A stretch of DNA of 5,003 nt from Desulfurococcales archaeon (GTDB lineage Archaea > Thermoproteota > Thermoprotei_A > Sulfolobales > Ignisphaeraceae): positions 1 through 5,003 of the forward strand of contig JAMOOB010000508.1 in assembly GCA_027066265.1 (NCBI GenBank), given 5' to 3'. The position numbers and the translations under genes are program-made. The notes beneath the pieces were generated by a model. That model had not been told where the DNA came from. It saw nothing but the letters and a program-made list of their open reading frames with translations, and searched no databases. This document shows, piece after piece, positions 1-5,003 of the stretch (its first letter is position 1; each line of letters begins with the position of its first letter).

Positions 1-753
1 TACGATTCGACGCCTCTCCTCCGCGGAAGCTTTCTTGTAGTTCGATGCAAGGCTACGGAGCCTCTCTACGGAATCGATTCCTAGACGAAGAAGATCGCGA
101 ACCGGTGTACCGCTAAACATCCTACCTACGATGAACGCAACGATCTTGGTAACGTTCGTAGCGCGTTCGCTCTTCCTACCCGATTCGAAGTCTATGAACC
201 TAGGTTTCGAAGGATCTCCACACTCAACCACTACCTGCGTCAATGGATTCGATATCTCGACGAGATCGATACCTACCTCGTCCAGTCGGTAAGCATTCCT
301 AAGAAGCTCAGCGAAGAGCTTCCTCAACGTATCGACGTTGCCTAGGTTCTCGGATAGAAACTCTCTCAGCGTAGGACCATCCACGAACTCCCTAACGATG
401 AAATCGTCGTCGATAGCGAAAACCTTTGGAGCTACACCTACGCTGCTAGCGATCTTCATAAGCTCTCCCTCATCGACCAAGCTCATCCTCTTCGAATCCA
501 TCCTACGCATCTTCAGAGCAACGATCCCCAGCTCGCGATGCTTAGCGAGGACCACGGTCGCTGCGTGTCCCTTGCCAACGATGCGTATCCTACCTACGTT
601 TACGCGACCATAGTCCAGAACCTTCTCTACACCAATGCTTCTCAACCTACGTAGCCTCTCGATGCATAGAGATGGGTATACGAGTGGGTAGCAAAGAGCT
701 TCCTTAGCTTCCTCGAGATCGATCTCGCGAGCAACGATTTCTCGACACAGCAT
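1..753 (-). CDS. Predicted archaeal Ser/Thr protein kinase, COG2112-like (C-terminus beyond window)
   Basis: This is a minus-strand reading frame, open from an ATG at 753-751 to the left edge (251 codons visible, no stop). It is probably a cytoplasmic ATP-dependent protein kinase; its substrate is unknown. Visible kinase motifs are a glycine-rich loop GKGHAATVVLAK (residues 60-71), the catalytic lysine in VALK (K81) followed by RRMD, an alphaC-like glutamate near E95-E97, a hinge IVREFVDG (119-126) and a DFG-equivalent IDFES (D188). The RRxD segment, the GID...E.S.P catalytic region (161-170) and the IDFES-to-ATNVT stretch resemble the predicted archaeal kinase family COG2112. About 55 residues precede the glycine loop. 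The usual His-Gly after the catalytic Asp of the family, as I recall it, is absent here (DLVE). The ATG is the only standard start codon after the upstream in-frame stop (810-808); a weak AGGG lies 5 nt before it. It starts 34 nt after the propeller gene ends, so co-transcription is likely. The family assignment comes from remembered motifs, not a search. Confidence 0.83.
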   Translation of the reverse strand, partial: MLCREIVAREIDLEEAKEALCYPLVYPSLCIERLRRLRSIGVEKVLDYGRVNVGRIRIVGKGHAATVVLAKHRELGIVALKMRRMDSKRMSLVDEGELMKIASSVGVAPKVFAIDDDFIVREFVDGPTLREFLSENLGNVDTLRKLFAELLRNAYRLDEVGIDLVEISNPLTQVVVECGDPSKPRFIDFESGRKSERATNVTKIVAFIVGRMFSGTPVRDLLRLGIDSVERLRSLASNYKKASAEERRRIV

Positions 754-787
754 AGCTACCCTAAGAACGTTCGCAGAGGAGAGCTCT

Positions 788-2125
788 TCAGCGCTTCCTC
801 GACAAGGCTATCAATGCTAAGACTAGTGCTAGGATCGCTACGACGAGGATCGCTGCAACGATCGTGGATCCAATCCACGTTCTAGCGATGCTCGAAGTGC
901 TTGTCTGCGGCAACGTAATGGTGTTGCGAACGAGCTCAACCTCTATACCTACACGCTTCGGGGGTAAGGCTAGCGGTAGAAGGCGATCTCTAGAGATCTC
1001 TACGTAGATCTTCGCAGAGCTACTCGTTTTGAGAACGCTCGAAGTAGTTACGTTGCTCAGCTCCAGAACGAGTTTATCCATGAATAGCTCTCTAGGCTTA
1101 GTACGAAGGATTTCGATGGGTATCGTAGCTACGTAGGGTCTAGGAACACCCTCGATAACCAAGGTACCGACCATCAACAGCTCGCCGTTTCCAACCTTGA
1201 TGCTCCTAGCATCGCCTACCGCATCACCGATCCAGATCGCTTCGAGCTCGAGATCCTTAGATAGAACAGCTAGGTAGGGATGCTTATCGTAGGTACCTAC
1301 AACAACCACCTGATCACCGATCAATGCGGCGTCCATAGCATCGCACCACCTACCGCATTCTAGCACCAAGCTCTTCTCTACGATTCCTTGACGGGGATCT
1401 ACTACGGCTACGAAGCTACGGTTATGCTGAACGCCTAGAACTAGAAGATCTCCATCGAAAGCCGCGATCTTCGTAACCATGTCTACTCCTGGAGAAGCGA
1501 AGCTCGTTATCGAAACCATGTTGTTGTTCCTATCCATGCATGCAACGAAGCTATCGAGAGTCGATACGTTGAATGGATTCGAAGTACTCCAAAGAGCGTA
1601 GCACACCAGATCGTGCATCGTGGTTACCGAGACAACGTTGTTGTTTCTATTCGCTATTCCTAGGAATACGATTCTAGCGCTCGAGTTATCTAGGTAGGTA
1701 AACGAGATGAAGCCACGACCATCGTTGCTTTCACCAGCGAGTATCAGGGTGCTTCCATCCATGGCAACGTCGTAGGGAACTCCTCTAAGCGATGCGTAGG
1801 TAAAGATCTTCTCGATCGAGCCAAGACTTCCGACTACGGCTATGTATGGAGTCCGCGAACCTCCTCGAAGCGTTGTCGTACCTACAACGAGTATCGTATC
1901 GCGGTAACGCACGATTCTCCACACATCGTCGATCCCCGTAGACGATAGTGAGAAACTCCATAGAACGTTGCCCGATTTCAGCGATACTACGTAAGCATCG
2001 TTATCCTTGCCAGCGATCCCGATCACTACATAGTTACCGAACGTTTCGATACACGTAGCGTACCCCTCGATCAAGATCACGACGAGTATTAGTAGAGCTG
2101 TAGCGCTACCCATGCACATCCCCAC
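788..2125 (-). CDS. Predicted secreted, C-terminally membrane-anchored seven-bladed beta-propeller protein
   Basis: I cannot assign a named family; this is an architecture call. Residues 8-19 are strongly hydrophobic and end in a GYA-T site, like a short secretion signal, though no Lys or Arg precedes them. Seven recurring units of the form (hydrophobic)xxG...(aromatic)(V/I)AVx(D/S)xxG follow, with cores near residues 32-51, 78-102, 127-146, 172-200, 227-246, 272-292 and 316-337. This fits a seven-bladed propeller related in style to PQQ/WD-like folds. A beta-rich stalk (about 350-405) and a Ser/Thr-rich linker lead to a transmembrane helix (about 417-441) and a basic SRKR tail, implying an extracellular body. 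Four N-x-S/T sequons (N147, N186, N235, N358) and cysteine pairs (C175/C196, C257/C261) suit an exported protein. The start is unresolved among GTG 2125, ATG 2119 and ATG 2113; an in-frame TGA at 2128-2126 rules out a longer protein. A ligand-sensing or cell-envelope role is inferred only. Confidence 0.82.
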   Translation of the reverse strand: MGMCMGSATALLILVVILIEGYATCIETFGNYVVIGIAGKDNDAYVVSLKSGNVLWSFSLSSTGIDDVWRIVRYRDTILVVGTTTLRGGSRTPYIAVVGSLGSIEKIFTYASLRGVPYDVAMDGSTLILAGESNDGRGFISFTYLDNSSARIVFLGIANRNNNVVSVTTMHDLVCYALWSTSNPFNVSTLDSFVACMDRNNNMVSITSFASPGVDMVTKIAAFDGDLLVLGVQHNRSFVAVVDPRQGIVEKSLVLECGRWCDAMDAALIGDQVVVVGTYDKHPYLAVLSKDLELEAIWIGDAVGDARSIKVGNGELLMVGTLVIEGVPRPYVATIPIEILRTKPRELFMDKLVLELSNVTTSSVLKTSSSAKIYVEISRDRLLPLALPPKRVGIEVELVRNTITLPQTSTSSIARTWIGSTIVAAILVVAILALVLALIALSRKR

Positions 2126-2224
2126 TCATACCATTGATCGCACCACTATTTCAGTGCATACTAATCGCATTCCGGCATCTATGTATATAGGGCGGGTAGA
2201 TCGAAGCAATTTCCTCGATCTGCG
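2126..2224. promoter_or_regulatory. Divergent intergenic promoter region
   Basis: These 99 bp separate the starts of the propeller gene (minus) and the small kinase gene (plus) and must hold both promoters unless each gene is read through from elsewhere. A TATATA core at 2184-2189 is self-complementary and sits well for the plus-strand gene. For the minus strand, the sequence ATTAGTATG (2165-2157) is a weak TATA-like candidate about 35-45 nt upstream of the possible starts. No long operator-like inverted repeat was seen. Shared regulation is possible but not shown. Confidence 0.5.
2182..2190 (+). promoter_or_regulatory. Archaeal TATA box for the small kinase gene
   Basis: The sequence TGTATATAG is the most A/T-rich TATA-like element in the divergent spacer. 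With the usual archaeal spacing of about 25 nt from box centre to transcription start, initiation would fall near 2211-2213. That leaves a leader of only about 12-14 nt before the ATG at 2225. No Shine-Dalgarno sequence is visible in that leader, which fits the short-leader or leaderless transcripts common in crenarchaea. The exact start is inferred. Confidence 0.5.
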
Positions 2225-2941
2225 ATGAAGTGTATCGATGTTGAGAACGTAGTTATCGAGATCCATGATCGTGGCAGGAACACGGTGGCTCTAGTCAACG
2301 ATAGGTACGCGATCAAGCTATGCTGTGGCGATAGCTGCGAGGGTTTGATCTACGAAGCGAGACTGCTCTCCATGATGAAGGGAAGGGGATTCGTAGAGCT
2401 TATCGACTGTGGTGAGGTTGGCGAGTGTTCGTACCTCGTACGCGGTTTCTCGAAACATACGTTGCGTGACTACGTTGGGAAGCTAAGCATGGAGGAGATC
2501 CTCGAGATACTTCGAGATCTCGCGGAAGCGCTTCGCAGACTGCATCTCGTAGGCTACGTATTGACGGATCTGAAACCGGAGAACGTTGGCTACGACGATA
2601 GGACTGCAAAGGTTCTCGATCTCGATGCTGCTACCCCAATCTATGGAAGGATTCGTGTAGCTACATCGAGCTACGCACCGCCAGAGTTCTTCAATGAGGG
2701 AGTTGCTCTGAGGGAAAGCGATGTGTATCAACTCGCTCTGCTAATCCACGAGCTAGCAACGTCTAAGCTGAGAAACCCAGCGTTCGGTGAAGAGCTCGAG
2801 GAAACGGGTCTACCCGAACTCGATGAATTGCTGCGAGACATGACGAATCCCGTACCCGTGCTTAGACCGAGTACGCGAGAAGTCATCGAGCGTGTGAATA
2901 GAATGCTTTCGAAAAACCTAGATCGATCCCCACGAACGTGA
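2225..2941 (+). CDS. Small atypical eukaryotic-like Ser/Thr protein kinase
   Basis: This 238-residue protein is essentially a lone kinase domain without transmembrane segments, so it is probably soluble and cytoplasmic. Visible motifs are the lysine of YAIK (K31), an alphaC glutamate (E44, YEARLL), a catalytic loop LTDLKPEN (D115, K117, N120), VLDLD in place of DFG (D132), an activation segment ending in YAPPE (151-154), an SDVYQ helix-F motif (D166) and a conserved-type arginine near the end (LRPS, R214). The catalytic residues are therefore present, but HRD reads LTD, the DFG glycine is an aspartate, and the N-terminal stretch before K31 lacks a clear GxGxxG loop. All six cysteines (3, 33, 34, 38, 62, 68) lie in the N-lobe. 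The ATG at 2225 is the only standard start in the region just upstream. The gene is divergent from the propeller gene and overlaps the hydrolase gene tail to tail. Substrates are unknown. Confidence 0.9.
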   Translation: MKCIDVENVVIEIHDRGRNTVALVNDRYAIKLCCGDSCEGLIYEARLLSMMKGRGFVELIDCGEVGECSYLVRGFSKHTLRDYVGKLSMEEILEILRDLAEALRRLHLVGYVLTDLKPENVGYDDRTAKVLDLDAATPIYGRIRVATSSYAPPEFFNEGVALRESDVYQLALLIHELATSKLRNPAFGEELEETGLPELDELLRDMTNPVPVLRPSTREVIERVNRMLSKNLDRSPRT

Positions 2942-3796
2942 GAACCCTACGTAGATCTTTCCAAACCTCTCACCGTAGCTCTCCAACAGCATGTACTCCG
3001 CTCGAAGACCAGTGCAGTGACCTACGTACACCTCCTCCACACCTTCGCTACGAAGTGCATCGATCACCCGCTGCACGGTTTCTCGATCAGCACCGACTAG
3101 GTGTAGACCTCCTACAACGCACTTCACGGGCTTGCCGAGAACCTTCTTTGTGTGGATAACCATGTTAACGATTCCGCTATGACTACAACCCGCTACGAGT
3201 ACAACACCGTAGCCTTCAACATCGATCGCAAGCCCAGTATCATCGTTTAGTGGATGCGGTACCAACCTACCGTTCTCCACGGTGTAGAGGTTCTCGATCG
3301 AGCTAACGAGATCCTTCCTATACCTAGGAACCTCGCCTAGAAACACGGTTCCGGAACCAAGATGCGATGCTTCACGAAGTAGGAGAAGCTTTGCTCCCAT
3401 CTCCTCGACTCTCGTTAATGGATAGGGAAGACCAACATCGCGAACACCCTGAGGATCTACGTAGATCGCTGGCTTGACTATGTCGGGATGAGCAACTACG
3501 AGTATGGGTCTACGTACGTAGCTAAGGATATCGAGAAGACCACCCGTATGATCGTAGTGACTATGCGATAACACGATCATGTCGATACTCTTCAGAACGT
3601 TTCCCAATCCCAATAGCTCAGCGTTCCTGATTATTGCCGATCCATCCTGACCGCAATCGAATAGAATCCTCTTGACAGCGTTCCCCAAGCGAATCTCTAA
3701 AAGGATCGATAATCCGTGCTGTGCGTAGAGACCACGAACTTCGTAACCAGCGTAATCATCCGCTAAAACCGTTAGCCTCAGACCATCGACGCCCAT
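2918..3796 (-). CDS. Metallo-beta-lactamase-fold hydrolase, COG1237 type
   Basis: This is a cytoplasmic, probably dinuclear zinc hydrolase of the COG1237 group, which databases often label as 7,8-dihydropterin-6-methyl-4-(beta-D-ribofuranosyl)-aminobenzene 5'-phosphate synthase. Counting from a TTG at 3808, the metal-ligand motif SHSHYDHTGG places H82, H84, D86 and H87. GCSHSG (H210), GGLHL (H236) and GHCTG (H264) supply the later histidines typical of the group, and NDDTGLAID (188-196) matches its DD-x-(A/G)L element. The length is normal for the family (292-296 aa). The TTG at 3808 is in frame, but the ATG at 3796 is preferred because a GGGTG lies just upstream and the protein then begins close to the first beta strand (LRLTVLADD). 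The stop lies inside the end of the convergent kinase gene. The true substrate of this subgroup is largely unresolved, and a methanopterin role should not be assumed for a non-methanogen. Confidence 0.92.
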   Translation of the reverse strand: MGVDGLRLTVLADDYAGYEVRGLYAQHGLSILLEIRLGNAVKRILFDCGQDGSAIIRNAELLGLGNVLKSIDMIVLSHSHYDHTGGLLDILSYVRRPILVVAHPDIVKPAIYVDPQGVRDVGLPYPLTRVEEMGAKLLLLREASHLGSGTVFLGEVPRYRKDLVSSIENLYTVENGRLVPHPLNDDTGLAIDVEGYGVVLVAGCSHSGIVNMVIHTKKVLGKPVKCVVGGLHLVGADRETVQRVIDALRSEGVEEVYVGHCTGLRAEYMLLESYGERFGKIYVGFSRSWGSI

Positions 3797-3891
3797 GGCT
3801 ACACCCAACCGCTTAACGTTTGCAGCAGTAATTTCCTCTACGAAGAGCGAACCTCGGATAGCTATCGATGCTCTGAATACGGTGTAGAGCT

Positions 3892-3929
3892 TCGCAGCAT
3901 TGTACCTCTACTACGTTGCTGCGACGTAG
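3892..3929 (-). repeat. Overlapping, mutually exclusive inverted repeats
   Basis: Two perfect stems share sequence. TCGCAGCA (3892-3899) pairs with TGCTGCGA (3917-3924), giving 8 bp across a 17-nt loop. CTACGT (3911-3916) pairs with ACGTAG (3924-3929), giving 6 bp across a 7-nt loop. The loop of the second stem (3917-3923) is an arm of the first, so a transcript could form only one at a time. Strand is given as minus because the flanking genes are read that way. No T-run follows directly on the minus strand, so it does not look like a simple terminator. Confidence 0.4.
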
Positions 3930-3964
3930 GTTTTTAGAACGGTAGACCAGCGAGAAGAGTAGTG

Positions 3965-3970
3965 AAAAAT
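3965..3970 (-). terminator. Possible oligo-T terminator of apgM
   Basis: On the minus strand, ATTTTTC begins 7 nt after the apgM stop codon (TAA, 3980-3978), giving five consecutive T residues. Archaeal RNA polymerase commonly terminates at oligo-T tracts without a hairpin. The tract is short, so termination may be partial, with some read-through into the hydrolase gene. Confidence 0.3.
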
Positions 3971-3977
3971 CGTTGCG

Positions 3978-5003
3978 TTACTCGCCCCACTTGATGGGTC
4001 TATTCATCAAGTCTAGCAGTATCTTTACCAAGTCTACGCCTCTGATCCTTCCTAAGCCTCCGTACATGCACGATATCTCGTCGTAGCTCGTAACCCAGTC
4101 CCTCCTAACGCCTGGTCCTCTAATGGCGATGGGTACGGGATCACCGCTATGATCTCTGACATTGCATGGAGTGCTGTGATCCGCTACAACGGCTACTATC
4201 GTTCGATCTAGATCGACGTGTTTGAGTACCTCGCCCAACATCTTGTCTGCTCGTTCAATGATATCGATCTTGCCCCACGGATTAGCGTCGTGACCAGCTA
4301 TGTCGGGTCCCTTGACGTGTATGAACACGATGTCGTAGCCCTTTTCGTAGGCTTTGATCGCTGCGTTGCCTAGAGCCATGACATCGGTATCGAGGTTCCC
4401 AGTAGCGCCAGGAGGTATCTCTCCATCGAGACCCAGTATCCTTGCAACGCCTAAAACCGTAGCTTCTTCGCAGACTACGTAGCCCTTGATACCGAACCTC
4501 TTCTCAAACCTAACGAGTTCTCTAGGAACCATCCCGGCTCCACGGGTGATTATAGCGTTGCCTGGTAGGAGCCCTTTCTTGATTCTCTCAGCGTTGACAG
4601 GATGATTCTTCAGAACCTCGTGAGCTAGAGCGATCACCTTGTTCAGAACTTCGGCGGTTCTCCTAGCTTCCTCCGTGTTGTCTAGAGGAACGACTCTCTG
4701 TATAGGCATGCCTTCGCGTGCGGTACCCGGATCGGAATCGCTTACGTTTGGCGACAAACCTTCGCCGCGAAGGACTAGAACAACGCGGTGCTCGGTAGCT
4801 GGGTAGAACTCTACCTTAACACCGTCGACCTCCCCAATGCTTTCGTTCAGAGCCTTCACGAGCTCCTCCACGTCCCTACCCCTAATCCTACCTGCACGCC
4901 TATCGATTACAATGAGCTGCCCCTCTTTCTCCTCAACCGTAGCGATATTGCATCGAATAGCTACATCACCTGGATTCAGTGGAACACCTATGCCAGCAGC
5001 TTC
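3978..5003 (-). CDS. apgM: 2,3-bisphosphoglycerate-independent phosphoglycerate mutase, archaeal type (N-terminus beyond window)
   Basis: The enzyme interconverts 3-phosphoglycerate and 2-phosphoglycerate in glycolysis and gluconeogenesis, in the cytoplasm, using two divalent metals and no bisphosphoglycerate cofactor. The frame is open from the right edge (codon 5003-5001) to a TAA at 3980-3978, giving 341 residues. Family markers, numbered in this fragment, are EAAGIGV at the very start, VIDRRAGRIRGRD (about 32-44), SDSDPG (88-93), PGNAIITRGAG (147-157), KGPDIAGHD (231-239; D234 and H238), ADHSTPC (D275, H276) and HSGDPVP (H285). These Asp/His residues match the alkaline-phosphatase-superfamily metal ligands. 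The first roughly 75-80 residues, including the IDG aspartate and the nucleophilic serine, lie outside the window; full length would be about 415-420, normal for apgM. A GTG at 4871 is an internal codon, since family sequence continues upstream of it. The call is very secure. Confidence 0.96.
   Translation of the reverse strand, partial: EAAGIGVPLNPGDVAIRCNIATVEEKEGQLIVIDRRAGRIRGRDVEELVKALNESIGEVDGVKVEFYPATEHRVVLVLRGEGLSPNVSDSDPGTAREGMPIQRVVPLDNTEEARRTAEVLNKVIALAHEVLKNHPVNAERIKKGLLPGNAIITRGAGMVPRELVRFEKRFGIKGYVVCEEATVLGVARILGLDGEIPPGATGNLDTDVMALGNAAIKAYEKGYDIVFIHVKGPDIAGHDANPWGKIDIIERADKMLGEVLKHVDLDRTIVAVVADHSTPCNVRDHSGDPVPIAIRGPGVRRDWVTSYDEISCMYGGLGRIRGVDLVKILLDLMNRPIKWGE

Larger units (their letters stand above)
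3797..3977. other. Intergenic region between apgM and the hydrolase gene
   Basis: This 181-bp stretch is the longest non-coding gap in the window. It holds an oligo-T tract just after apgM (minus strand), three inverted repeats (3857-3866, 3892-3924, 3911-3929) and the presumed promoter of the hydrolase gene. A possible A/T-rich promoter element on the minus strand is AAATTACT (3834-3827), which would place initiation close to the ATG at 3796. An alternative is CTAAAAA (3937-3931), which would give a leader of about 110 nt. I found no tRNA-like fold and no C/D-box pair. Confidence 0.5.

Noticed and set aside
338..613. Plus-strand reading frame of 91 codons
   Set aside because: It lies fully inside the COG2112-like kinase on the other strand, has a low-complexity Ser/Thr/Pro-rich translation and no recognisable motif or start signal.
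2184..2189. TATATA as the promoter of the minus-strand propeller gene
   Set aside because: The core is self-complementary, but from it initiation would fall about 40 nt before the start codons; the spacing fits the plus-strand kinase better.
2400..2731. Two minus-strand reading frames (2400-2609 and 2483-2731)
   Set aside because: Both are antisense shadows of the small kinase, whose catalytic motifs are clearly encoded on the plus strand.
2938..3159. Plus-strand reading frame of 73 codons
   Set aside because: It is antisense to the C-terminal part of the metallo-hydrolase, which carries conserved His motifs in its own frame.
3797..3977. Possible small RNA gene (C/D-box or tRNA)
   Set aside because: No paired C and D boxes and no cloverleaf could be found on either strand; only inverted repeats remain.
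3978..4871. apgM starting at the GTG at 4871
   Set aside because: Clear family sequence (EAAGIGV, VIDRRAGRIRGRD) continues in frame upstream to the window edge, so this codon is internal.

Overview
The window looks archaeal, most likely from a thermophilic member of the Thermoproteota (Crenarchaeota). The right edge carries the archaeal type of cofactor-independent phosphoglycerate mutase (apgM). The left edge carries a kinase of the predicted archaeal Ser/Thr kinase family COG2112. The one divergent intergenic region has a TATA-type box and no obvious Shine-Dalgarno for the kinase it precedes. The GC content is moderate, the genes are tightly packed, and both strands are almost fully coding. 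I do not recognise the species.

Layout from left to right: (1) 1-753, minus strand, a COG2112-like protein kinase whose C-terminus runs off the left edge. (2) 788-2125, minus strand, a predicted cell-surface protein with an N-terminal secretion signal, seven blade-like beta repeats, a short stalk and a C-terminal membrane anchor. It lies 34 nt upstream of gene 1, so the two probably form one transcript. (3) 2126-2224, a divergent intergenic region with a TATA box. (4) 2225-2941, plus strand, a small eukaryotic-like Ser/Thr kinase with altered motifs and all of its cysteines in the N-lobe. (5) 2918-3796, minus strand, a COG1237-type metallo-beta-lactamase-fold hydrolase that overlaps the 3' end of the kinase tail to tail by 24 bp. 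(6) 3797-3977, an intergenic region with competing inverted repeats and an oligo-T tract just after apgM. (7) 3978 to beyond 5003, minus strand, apgM, lacking about its first 75-80 residues because of the window edge.

The two right-hand genes look like ordinary metabolic or housekeeping genes. The more unusual part is the left half: two unrelated, atypical protein kinases, one on each side of a membrane-anchored propeller protein. One kinase appears co-transcribed with it and the other is divergent from it. A surface-sensing and phospho-signalling locus is a reasonable hypothesis, but the sequence does not prove it. No mobile elements, CRISPR arrays, tRNAs or rRNAs were seen.
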